Positions 1-7,989 of a DNA stretch of 64,000 nt are shown here, in pieces. Made by a program: the position numbers and the translations under genes. The number at the start of each line of letters is the position of its first letter. Within the stretch, counting starts at the first letter, position 1. The stretch spans positions 93,350-157,349 of the forward strand of contig CALIXF010000003.1 of the NCBI GenBank assembly GCA_938046735.1. Reading direction: 5' to 3'. The notes under the pieces are model-generated. The model was given only the letters and a program-made list of their open reading frames with translations. It made no database searches and was not told the origin of the DNA. The stretch is from an uncultured Candidatus Saccharibacteria bacterium. Its GTDB lineage: Bacteria; Patescibacteriota; Saccharimonadia; Saccharimonadales; Saccharimonadaceae.

Positions 1-776
1 TGTTCTTTTGTAAGATTTTGAAGCAGATTGGAGCTTGGGAAAATACGACCAATCTCAATAAAGAGACCTTTAATTTTGAGTAGACGAGGCGAAGATGGAT
101 TCTGTTGATGGCTTGATTCAAGGATATTTTTTAGAATAATACCAGATAATGAGCCGTTGGTGGTTTGAAAAGATTCAACTTCGTTATTTGCAACAATAAT
201 AACATTAGTACGAGATTTTAATTTATTAAAAAGAAGCTTTTCGGCACGAAAAATGTCAGAACGATGGATAAGGTAGACTTTTTGACAGAGATCAGCTAGA
301 TAGAGTGCGGAAAGTACTGCAGAATTACCGCCGCCAACTACTGCTGTAGTTTGATCTTTATAGAGAGGGCCATCGCAGGTGGCACAAATGGCGAGACCCT
401 TACCAAGAAGTTGATCTTCTTGTGGTAAATTAAGCTTGCGACGAGCAGTACCGGTAGCAAGAATGATGGTTTTGGCGTGAAAAGTATGATTCTTAGTATG
501 AATTTGATAGATTGAATCTTGAAGATCCAAACTTATGACAGTTTGGTAAGTAATCTTAAGACCGAGATCGTGTAGTTGTTCGTAAAGATGGGTTGCAAAC
601 TCTTGTCCAGAAATGTTAGGAAGAGCAGGATAGTTTTCGACAAGGGGTGATTGAATAATTTGTCCACCAAAAATGGTGGACTCTAATAAAAGAATAGTTT
701 TGTTGGCGCGTAAGGCATAGAGAGCGGCAGTCATGCCGGCAGCACCAGCGCCAATAATTGCAATATCATAGACCAT
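1..776 (-). CDS. trxB: Thioredoxin reductase, cut by the window edge
   Basis: This FAD/NADPH enzyme reduces thioredoxin. About 258 codons are visible; the C-terminus lies outside the window. The reading shows a Rossmann GAGAAG motif at residues 9-14, the redox pair CATC (C131 and C134) followed by DGP, and a second dinucleotide motif GGGNSA shortly after, which is the order expected for low-molecular-weight TrxB. The ATG at 776 is chosen because a TATAAT box (plus-strand 783-788) ends only 6 nt before it, predicting a leaderless message. It is transcribed divergently from the next gene. The family assignment is firm; the substrate is inferred from the family. Confidence 0.93.
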   Translation of the reverse strand, partial: MVYDIAIIGAGAAGMTAALYALRANKTILLLESTIFGGQIIQSPLVENYPALPNISGQEFATHLYEQLHDLGLKITYQTVISLDLQDSIYQIHTKNHTFHAKTIILATGTARRKLNLPQEDQLLGKGLAICATCDGPLYKDQTTAVVGGGNSAVLSALYLADLCQKVYLIHRSDIFRAEKLLFNKLKSRTNVIIVANNEVESFQTTNGSLSGIILKNILESSHQQNPSSPRLLKIKGLFIEIGRIFPSSNLLQNLTKE

Positions 777-828
777 AGAGATATTATAGCAAGTCTATTT
801 TAAAGTAGTCATGATATGATTATAAGTA

Positions 829-1506
829 ATGGTACAGCTTGGAATTAAAAAAGGTAGAGGTAGATTATTAGATTGGATAAAAAATTTATCTGGTGAGAAG
901 AAGAGGGGTTGGAATTTTGAGTTGATAAAACATAATAGAGAAATGATGGCAAGAATTTTTTTGGTTGCAATTGAACAATATAATTTGAAAGCCTCACAAA
1001 AAGAGGTGGTAGATAAAAATGGTGTTCATATTGCCGAGCAATTAATTTCACCTGGAGGTTTTAAACTAGTAACTGGATACCATGTGGATCAAATATCAGA
1101 GGATAAAAATGTGATAGTGGATTCTGAAATGTATGTACAAAATTTAACTACAACGATTTATTCTAATTTGGTAATTGGTTATAACTGGCAAACAGAGGTG
1201 ATTGTAATTATAGAAGTGAGTGCTGATCTAAATTCTTATTCGGATATTTATGTGTTTTCTAAACAAAATGTTTTTAAAACGAAATATAGTTGGTTTTCGG
1301 ATACCTTTCAAATTTATGATCGTAGTGAGAGTTTAATAAAAAATTTACTAATATTTTTGAGCCCAAATAATCGAACAACTTTTATGGTGGATGCTGAAAT
1401 AGATGAAAGACTGGTTGATATAGAGGGGAAAAGAGTGTTGATTTATATGAGACAACCTGAGGAGAGGGAAGATTTTGTAAGGTTTTTTAAGAAGTTCGCA
1501 AAATAG
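829..1506 (+). CDS. Hypothetical protein, 225 aa
   Basis: I do not recognise this soluble protein. It has a basic N-terminus (GIKKGRGR), mixed alpha/beta character, no signal peptide and no clear membrane segment. A -10-like TATGAT at 815-820 ends 8 nt before the ATG, so the message is probably leaderless and this is the first gene of a forward run with the kinase gene at 1550. The function cannot be inferred from sequence or context. Confidence 0.75.
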   Translation: MVQLGIKKGRGRLLDWIKNLSGEKKRGWNFELIKHNREMMARIFLVAIEQYNLKASQKEVVDKNGVHIAEQLISPGGFKLVTGYHVDQISEDKNVIVDSEMYVQNLTTTIYSNLVIGYNWQTEVIVIIEVSADLNSYSDIYVFSKQNVFKTKYSWFSDTFQIYDRSESLIKNLLIFLSPNNRTTFMVDAEIDERLVDIEGKRVLIYMRQPEEREDFVRFFKKFAK

Positions 1507-1549
1507 TCAAAAGAGAGGAAATAGAGTAATATAGAGAAGGTAATAGGAG

Positions 1550-2128
1550 ATGATGATGAATGAAGGAGATGTGAAGATTTTAGCAATTGTGGGCATGAGT
1601 GGATCTGGAAAATCAGTAGTAGTAGATTATCTAACAGATAAAGGTTTTCCTAAAGTATATTTTGGGGGAATGATTTATAAGGAAATGAATCGACGTGGTA
1701 TTGAAAGAACTGCTGATGGTGAAAGTGAAAAACAATTTCGTGAAATGATTCGTGAAACAGAAGGGAAAGATTGGGTTGTTAAACAAGTAATTGAGGAGAC
1801 AAGGAATTTAATTAACGCTGGACAAAAAAGAGTTATTCTTGACGGTCTTTATTCTTGGACGGAATATAAGGCTTTGAAGAAAGAATTCCCAGGACGGCTG
1901 ACTGTACTTGCAGTTGTTGTGCCCAAAGCTTTAAGGCATTTTAGAGTAAGTAAGAGGCCAGAGAGACCGTTCAATGCGAAGGAGATCCAAGAACGTGATC
2001 GTTCTGAGATAGAAAACTTGGAAAAAGGTGGTCCAATTGCAATGGCGGATTATTATGTTCTAAATGATGAGAGCGTGGCTAAGTTACACGATGACGTGGA
2101 TGTGATTCTTGAGAGAATTGATTTTTAA
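1550..2128 (+). CDS. P-loop nucleotide kinase, UPF0200/dephospho-CoA kinase-like
   Basis: The N-terminus holds a Walker A motif GMSGSGKS (about residues 15-22), followed by FGGMIYKEMNRRG, which resembles the substrate-lid segment of UPF0200 proteins (archaeal kinases related to dephospho-CoA kinase). ILDGL in the middle and an ADYYVLND segment near the C-terminus match the usual end of CoaE-like folds. It may phosphorylate dephospho-CoA or a nucleotide; the substrate is not shown by the sequence. Three consecutive ATG codons follow an AGGAG site, so the start could be 1550, 1553 or 1556. It lies 34 nt upstream of polA and is probably co-transcribed with it. Confidence 0.75.
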   Translation: MMMNEGDVKILAIVGMSGSGKSVVVDYLTDKGFPKVYFGGMIYKEMNRRGIERTADGESEKQFREMIRETEGKDWVVKQVIEETRNLINAGQKRVILDGLYSWTEYKALKKEFPGRLTVLAVVVPKALRHFRVSKRPERPFNAKEIQERDRSEIENLEKGGPIAMADYYVLNDESVAKLHDDVDVILERIDF

Positions 2129-2162
2129 TTGAATAATTTTTAGACAAGTTTTAGGAGCGGCA

Positions 2163-4652
2163 ATGAAGACACTAGTGATTATTGACGGAAAAAGTGTGTT
2201 TTATAGGGGATATTTTGCAATGGGGGCATTGTCGACATCGGATGGTACTCCTACTTCTGGAGTATATGGTTTTGCAACGATCGCAATTGAAATAGTAAAG
2301 AAATTAAAACCTAATCAAGTAGTGGTGGCTTGGGATAAAGCAAAAACTTCAACGGCTAAAAGGCTGGCTATTTATCCGGAATATAAGGCAGGAAGAACTA
2401 AGCCTCCAGAGGACTTTTTTGTGCAGATCCCACTTTTAAAAGAGTTAGTTTTGGCTTTAGGATGGGATTTTTTGGAAGCTGATGAATATGAGGCTGATGA
2501 TATTATCGGTACACTAGCTCGACAGGCAGATGAAGCGAGAGATTATATGACATATATAGTTTCCTCTGATCTTGATATGTTACAGATTGTTGATGAAAAT
2601 ACAAGAATGTACCGCCTGATTAAAGGATTTTCTAATATTGAAGAGATTGATGTTCAGGCAGTAGAAGAGAAATATGGGATTTTGAAAAATCAATTTTTGG
2701 ATTTAAAGGCGTTGAAAGGGGATAATTCAGATAATATTCCTGGAGTACCTGGGATCGGTGAAAAGACCGCTGTGAAACTATTAAACAAATATAGTAGTTT
2801 ATTTGGTGTATATGATCATATTGAAGAAATTTCTGGTGCAATACGTAAAAAATTAGAAACAGGAAAAGAATCAGCTATGATGTCATATAAATTAGCAAAA
2901 ATTATGACCGATGCACCAGTTGACCTTAATAAAATACCAAAACTGGAAGTAAAGCCAGAAAGGATTATCGCGGCGTTAAGAAAATTAGAATTTAATTCAT
3001 TGATTAGGAAATTTCAGACTGAATTCAGAGAATATGATGCAGGCTCAACGAGAATGGATGGACGTGAGGTTTCTCGTGAACAGATGACAGATAAGAAAGC
3101 TGATTCTATTAAGACGAATTATCCGATACAAAATGGAGAAGATGTAGAGATCCCGAATAATACGATTGTGGCAAAGAATTTGAAGGAAAAGATGCACCTG
3201 TCAAAGCGTTTGGCAGAGATGATTATGGAAGGCAAGAGACAAATTTGGGATTTGAAACAGGCGGACTTTTTGCTTAATCCATTAAAGAGAACAGAGATAG
3301 CAGAAAATAATCAAACCAAGTTGGTGTTAGACGATTCATGTGAGAGATTGATGAGAGGAGAATATACTGATGAGGAAAAAATGGAATATGCAAAACAGAT
3401 AAAAGTTTTGAAAAAGATTCCAAAACTGTATCATATTTTGACTGATTTTGATTTACCATTAATCCCAGTACTCTATGAGATGGAGGAAACAGGAATTTTA
3501 ATTGATCGTGAATATTTTAAGGGACTAGAAAAAGAGTTTACTCAAAAAGTTGAAGTGCTTGAACAAAAAATTTATACAGTGAGTGGAGTGAATTTTAATG
3601 TAAATTCACCAATACAGCTATCTAAAGTATTATTTGAGGACTTGGGGTTACCAACTAAAGGTATAAAGAAAACAACCCGTGGTTTTTCGACCGGGGTAAG
3701 TGAACTTGAAAAACTGGAAGGTTTACATCCAGTAATTGAGTTAATTAAAGAATACCGTGAAGTATCGAAATTGCTTTCAACATATATTCTACCACTACCA
3801 GATTTAGCTGGAGAGGATGGACGGATTCATACCACTTTCACGCAAGACGTAACGGCTACTGGTAGACTATCGAGCGTAAACCCTAATTTACAGAATATAC
3901 CTGTGCGATCAGAGGATGGGAAACGTATTCGAACTGGTTTTGTGGCTGGTGAGGGAAAAATTTTGGTTTCGGCAGATTATGCTCAGTTTGAATTACGTCT
4001 AGCGGCAGCTTTAGCTGGGGATACTAAGTTAATAGAAGCGTTTTCACAAAATATTGATATTCATACAAAAACAGCATCAGAAGTTTTTGGGATCAAAATG
4101 GAAGAGGTTAGTAAAGCACAGCGAAGGGCGGCAAAAGTAATTAATTTTGGTGTGCTATATGGGATGAGTCCTAAGGGGTTGGCAGATTCGGCGGAAATGA
4201 ATTTTTATGAAGCAAAACAATTTATCGATGAGTATTTTAAAATAAGAAAACCAATTAAAGATTATTTGGAAAGAACCTTAAAACAGGCACGTGAGGAGGG
4301 GTTTGTGGAAACTTATTTTGGACGAAGACGACCGACACCAGATGTGAAATCGTCAAACTTTATTGTAAGATCGGCGGCAGAAAGAGCGGCTCAAAACATG
4401 CCAATTCAAGGGACGGAAGCGGATTTGATGAAGAGGGCAATGATTAGAGTAAATAATTTATTGAAAGAAAAATATCAGCAAAGAGCAAAAATGATTTTGC
4501 AGGTACATGATTCTTTAATTATTGAATGTGATAACGAATTGGAGAAGGGGGTAGCGATGGATCTAGTCAAAATAATGGAATCGATAGCTCCGGAACTTCC
4601 GGTAAGACTGAAAGCAGATGTGTCAATAGGAGTAAATTGGGGTGAATTATAA
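2163..4652 (+). CDS. polA: DNA polymerase I without proofreading domain
   Basis: This family A polymerase fills gaps and removes RNA primers. Residues 1-290 form the 5' nuclease domain (acidic EADEYEADDIIG, helix-hairpin-helix GIGEKTAVKLL). Residues 290-410 are short and degenerate and show no 3'-5' exonuclease motifs. The polymerase domain has motif A DYAQFELR (D605), motif B RRAAKVINFGVLYG and motif C QVHDS (D783, S784). Most relatives have QVHDE in motif C, so the second acidic residue is replaced here. At 829 aa it is shorter than the E. coli enzyme (928 aa). The next gene overlaps its 3' end by 11 nt. Confidence 0.95.
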   Translation: MKTLVIIDGKSVFYRGYFAMGALSTSDGTPTSGVYGFATIAIEIVKKLKPNQVVVAWDKAKTSTAKRLAIYPEYKAGRTKPPEDFFVQIPLLKELVLALGWDFLEADEYEADDIIGTLARQADEARDYMTYIVSSDLDMLQIVDENTRMYRLIKGFSNIEEIDVQAVEEKYGILKNQFLDLKALKGDNSDNIPGVPGIGEKTAVKLLNKYSSLFGVYDHIEEISGAIRKKLETGKESAMMSYKLAKIMTDAPVDLNKIPKLEVKPERIIAALRKLEFNSLIRKFQTEFREYDAGSTRMDGREVSREQMTDKKADSIKTNYPIQNGEDVEIPNNTIVAKNLKEKMHLSKRLAEMIMEGKRQIWDLKQADFLLNPLKRTEIAENNQTKLVLDDSCERLMRGEYTDEEKMEYAKQIKVLKKIPKLYHILTDFDLPLIPVLYEMEETGILIDREYFKGLEKEFTQKVEVLEQKIYTVSGVNFNVNSPIQLSKVLFEDLGLPTKGIKKTTRGFSTGVSELEKLEGLHPVIELIKEYREVSKLLSTYILPLPDLAGEDGRIHTTFTQDVTATGRLSSVNPNLQNIPVRSEDGKRIRTGFVAGEGKILVSADYAQFELRLAAALAGDTKLIEAFSQNIDIHTKTASEVFGIKMEEVSKAQRRAAKVINFGVLYGMSPKGLADSAEMNFYEAKQFIDEYFKIRKPIKDYLERTLKQAREEGFVETYFGRRRPTPDVKSSNFIVRSAAERAAQNMPIQGTEADLMKRAMIRVNNLLKEKYQQRAKMILQVHDSLIIECDNELEKGVAMDLVKIMESIAPELPVRLKADVSIGVNWGEL

Positions 4653-5634
4653 ATTAGGAATTTACCAAGCGCCGGAGGGGGGTATTATTTTTGATATAGA
4701 TGTAGAATCGGAGACAATGTGGGCAACGCAAGTGCAAATTGCACAGTTGTTCGGTGTGGATAAGACTGTAATTTCAAGGCATCTTAAGAATATTTACAGA
4801 GAAGAAGAGCTGGAAGAGTCAAAAACTTGTCAGAAACAAAATGAGGTAAGGAAAGAAGGGGGTAGGCAAGTACGACGTGAAGTTAAACGATATAATTTGG
4901 ACGCTATAATTTCAGTCGGATATCGAGTGAATTCGATGAAGGCAACGAAGTTTCGCGTTTGGTCAAATCGAATTTTAAAGGAATATATCACAAAAGGTAT
5001 AGCAATTAATAAAGGTCAACTTGAAAAAACTCCGGAGTTGGGGGCGGAAAAGAAATTGGACGAAATAAAAACAGCCATGCTGATCGTAGAAAGAGTGATT
5101 AGGGGGAATGAATTGTCGAGTGGGGAGGCCAAAGGTGTACTGGAAATTATTTCAAAATATACTAGAAGTTTTCAGACAATTGATGAATATCTGAAGGGAA
5201 AATTTATTTTGTCAAATAATCGACGGGCAAGGCATGAATTGTCTGGACTTGAGATAGAAAACTTGGTGATGGATCTCAAGGAAAAAATGGGGGAAAATGA
5301 TAATTTTGGGGTTTTACGCGCGGATTTTGGTGATTTTGAGAAACTTGCGGAAAAAATTAAAGAAGATTATACCGAAAGTGATACAGTTTCTAAAAAAGCA
5401 GCTAAACTACTATATTTTGTAGTGAAAAATGAGCCATTTGAGAGGGGTAGTCAACAGATTGGTGGATTATTATTTGTGGTGTATTTAGCTCTAAATCAAA
5501 TTCAGTTGAGTAGTATGGGAGAGACAAAAATTTCTGATCAGGCTTTGACGGCTTTAGTGTTGTTAATTTCTGAGAGTGTAAGAACAGAAAAAGAGTTACT
5601 AATAAATTTAATCTGTAAGTTATTAGATAATTAA
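4642..5634 (+). CDS. RhuM-family protein with inactive-looking Fic/DOC domain
   Basis: The N-terminal 130 residues match the RhuM (virulence protein) family: QIAQLFGVDKTVISRHLKNI is a helix-turn-helix-like segment and SVGYRVNS...FRVWSNRILKEYI is typical of the family. The C-terminal part aligns with the Fic/DOC fold common in RhuM proteins, but the catalytic loop HPFxDGNKRxG is EPFERGSQQIG at residues 264-274: the catalytic His, the Asp/Glu, the Asn and the Arg are all changed. AMP transfer is therefore unlikely. The start is a GTG with AGGAG 8 nt upstream, inside the 3' end of polA. Such genes often lie on mobile or defence islands, although the neighbours here are housekeeping genes. Confidence 0.8.
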   Translation: MNYKLGIYQAPEGGIIFDIDVESETMWATQVQIAQLFGVDKTVISRHLKNIYREEELEESKTCQKQNEVRKEGGRQVRREVKRYNLDAIISVGYRVNSMKATKFRVWSNRILKEYITKGIAINKGQLEKTPELGAEKKLDEIKTAMLIVERVIRGNELSSGEAKGVLEIISKYTRSFQTIDEYLKGKFILSNNRRARHELSGLEIENLVMDLKEKMGENDNFGVLRADFGDFEKLAEKIKEDYTESDTVSKKAAKLLYFVVKNEPFERGSQQIGGLLFVVYLALNQIQLSSMGETKISDQALTALVLLISESVRTEKELLINLICKLLDN

Positions 5635-5649
5635 TGTATAATATTGAGG

Positions 5650-6054
5650 ATGAAAGATCTCGCTAAAGATCTCAAAGAAGTTTATGTCAAACACCGCACA
5701 ATGTTTACTTTGATGGTGGTGGTGACTATTTTTTCGATTATCTTATTTATTTATTCAATAGTAAATCTTCATCCAAATGCTTCGGTTGTAAAGGTGAGCT
5801 ATGGGGATATTGGCCGATACCAAGGAGGAGAATGGTCATCAATGTCAAATTCTGGTGGCTACCATGATGGTCCGTGGCAGGCTATGTTGGTTTATCCAAT
5901 GTTTGCCTTACTCTTTGGGATATTACATAATGTGATTGCTCTAAGAATTTTTCGTAAAAAAGGCGATAAGATTGCCAACATCTTTTTAGCAGTAACAATT
6001 GCCCTAATTTTGTTTGCGACGTTAATTCTTTGGAGATTACTTGGTGAAGGTTAA
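5650..6054 (+). CDS. Small membrane protein, three predicted helices
   Basis: The protein of about 134 aa has predicted transmembrane helices near residues 20-40, 78-98 and 108-130, with an extracytoplasmic loop between the first two rich in Gly, Ser and Trp. I do not recognise the family. A TATAAT at 5637-5642 ends 7 nt before the ATG at 5650, so I prefer this start to the TTG at 5644. Its stop lies inside the start region of the glycosyltransferase gene, suggesting translational coupling and a linked membrane function. Confidence 0.7.
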   Translation: MKDLAKDLKEVYVKHRTMFTLMVVVTIFSIILFIYSIVNLHPNASVVKVSYGDIGRYQGGEWSSMSNSGGYHDGPWQAMLVYPMFALLFGILHNVIALRIFRKKGDKIANIFLAVTIALILFATLILWRLLGEG

Positions 6055-7804
6055 AAATAAGATTGCAAAAGAAAAAATAAAACAAGAAAGATGGTCAGAT
6101 TGGGCGGATCTTGAGATCCCGTTAGGAAAAAGAACAAAGAAATATCGATTGTTTGAAATATTACCTGGTGCATTATCGTACATGATGATTATTTTGTTGT
6201 TTGTATTGTCGGTGATTAGTCCGGCGTTAGGATCTTATTATCTACTACTAATTATTGCAACAACTTTAGTAAAGGCGGCAGGAATCGTTTACCGTACGAT
6301 TCAGGGCTACAATGCAGCTAAGAGAGCGGAGAGAGTAGATTGGCATCAACGGTTTGTTGATCTTGAAACACCGCATGAGCGATATGAAGAAGTCTTAAAA
6401 TTGAAATATAAATGTAAGGAATTTGCGTTTGATGAGCATGTAGAAAATTTAAAAATGTTGTCGGTAGGAAAAGATTTGGTGCTATCTGAAACTGGAGAAA
6501 CTAGTGAGAAAGAAATAGTTTTTCCTAAGCCAAAAAATATTTATCATGCTGTAATTATGGTGGCATATAATGAGGGGTTAGAGACTTTAATACCGACAGT
6601 TGAAGCAGTGCGGGATGGTAGTTTTGACAATAAACGTATAATTTTTGTATTCGGATATGAAGAGCGGGGTGGAGAGTCGATGAAGAGGAATGTTAAGATT
6701 CTAAAAGAGAAATTTAAAGATGTTTTTTTTGAATTTATTCCCGTGATGCATCCTAAAGATTTGAAGGATGAAATTCAAGGAAAGGGGCCAAATTTGAACT
6801 TTGCGGCAGGGGAATTACTTGAATTTGTGAAGAAAAAGAAAATTCCTTTAGGAAATGTGATTGTAACCTCTCTTGATTCTGATAATAAGATGAGTAAATG
6901 GTATTTGGATTATGTGGCGTATCAATTTATTGTTCATCCTAACAGGCAGCATTTAAGTTATCAGCCGGTTTCATTATTTACTAATAATATTTGGGATGCA
7001 CCAGCACCGATGCGAATTATTGCAATTTCTAATTCTTTCTTTAATATTATTTCTTCAATGCGTTCACATACCTTGAAAAATTTTGCCTCTCATTCTCAGC
7101 CACTTCTAGCGCTTTCTGAAATGGGATTTTGGAGTAAAAAGACGATTGTGGAGGATGGACATCAGTATTGGCGTTCGTTATTTTTCTTTAAAGGTGACTA
7201 TGAAGTTTTACCAATTCACGTCGCAATTTATCAAGATGCTGTAATAGAGGAGACCTTAATTAAGACTTTAAAAGCTCAATTTATACAGCTTAGACGTTGG
7301 GACTATGGCGCATCAGATGTAGCTTATGTAGGGGTCAGATTATTCTCGAAGGATCGCAAGACTAAGGGGGGTATGTCATTTTTGCCGTTATTTGCAAAGT
7401 TTATGAGATTGCTTGAGGGGCATGTGACTCTGGCGGCAATTTCACCGATGGTGGCATTTGGTGGTTGGGTGCCAAAGATAATTAATTCAAGGTCGAAGGA
7501 TCTACTGGCTTTTAATCTGCCGAATACAATTAGTCTAATTCAAGTTTTTGCTTCTGTGGGGTTAATGGCAACGATCTTACTTTCCTTGAAAATGTTGCCA
7601 CCGAGGCCAAAGGATATAAAAACACCAAGAATTTTAATGATTTTACAGTGGTTATTGATGCCGGTAGTAGCAATTGTTTATCAGTCTTTTGCGGCTTTTT
7701 ATTCTCAGACAAGACTCTTGACTGGCAATTACATGGAAAAATTTGACGTAACTAAGAAAGTGGTACGACTAAAAAATTCTTCTAAGAGAAGAATTAAATT
7801 ATAA
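6044..7804 (+). CDS. Membrane glycosyltransferase family 2, processive type
   Basis: Two helices near the N-terminus are followed by a GT2 catalytic domain: MVAYNE (nucleotide binding), SLDSDNK (DxD metal site), VEDGHQYW (general base region) and QLRRW, the Q-x-x-R-W motif of cellulose synthase/hyaluronan synthase-like enzymes. Further helices lie in the last 150 residues. It probably polymerises or transfers sugars for a surface polysaccharide or glycolipid; donor and acceptor are unknown. The start is GTG 6044 (or TTG 6041), overlapping the previous gene by 11-14 nt, so the two genes are translated together. Confidence 0.85.
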   Translation: MKVKNKIAKEKIKQERWSDWADLEIPLGKRTKKYRLFEILPGALSYMMIILLFVLSVISPALGSYYLLLIIATTLVKAAGIVYRTIQGYNAAKRAERVDWHQRFVDLETPHERYEEVLKLKYKCKEFAFDEHVENLKMLSVGKDLVLSETGETSEKEIVFPKPKNIYHAVIMVAYNEGLETLIPTVEAVRDGSFDNKRIIFVFGYEERGGESMKRNVKILKEKFKDVFFEFIPVMHPKDLKDEIQGKGPNLNFAAGELLEFVKKKKIPLGNVIVTSLDSDNKMSKWYLDYVAYQFIVHPNRQHLSYQPVSLFTNNIWDAPAPMRIIAISNSFFNIISSMRSHTLKNFASHSQPLLALSEMGFWSKKTIVEDGHQYWRSLFFFKGDYEVLPIHVAIYQDAVIEETLIKTLKAQFIQLRRWDYGASDVAYVGVRLFSKDRKTKGGMSFLPLFAKFMRLLEGHVTLAAISPMVAFGGWVPKIINSRSKDLLAFNLPNTISLIQVFASVGLMATILLSLKMLPPRPKDIKTPRILMILQWLLMPVVAIVYQSFAAFYSQTRLLTGNYMEKFDVTKKVVRLKNSSKRRIKL

Positions 7805-7844
7805 GAGTGTTAAGATTTTAGAATTACTTTATAAAAAATAAAAA

Positions 7845-7862
7845 AACGCCAAGAATGGCGAT
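7845..7862 (+). terminator. Weak stem-loop after the glycosyltransferase gene
   Basis: GCC and GGC arms with an A-run before them form a short hairpin between the glycosyltransferase stop and the opposing tRNA-Val. It is a poor terminator by eye. Confidence 0.3.
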
Positions 7863-7866
7863 TCTG

Positions 7867-7943
7867 TGGTGGGTCGCGAGGGATTCGAACCCCCGACTTC
7901 CTCCGTGTAAAGGAGACACTCTAGCCAGCTGAGTTAGCGACCC
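7867..7943 (-). tRNA. tRNA-Val (anticodon UAC)
   Basis: The complementary strand folds as a full cloverleaf: acceptor GGGTCGC/GCGACCC, anticodon stem CTCC/GGAG with loop TTTACAC, T-arm GGGGG-TTCGAAT-CCCTC, discriminator A and an encoded CCA (plus-strand 7867-7869). Anticodon UAC reads valine codons. It is a lone tRNA between convergent or divergent coding genes. Confidence 0.97.
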
Positions 7944-7989
7944 TGGTTCTCTTTATATTATCATAAAATATGGTAAAATAAAAGAGTTA

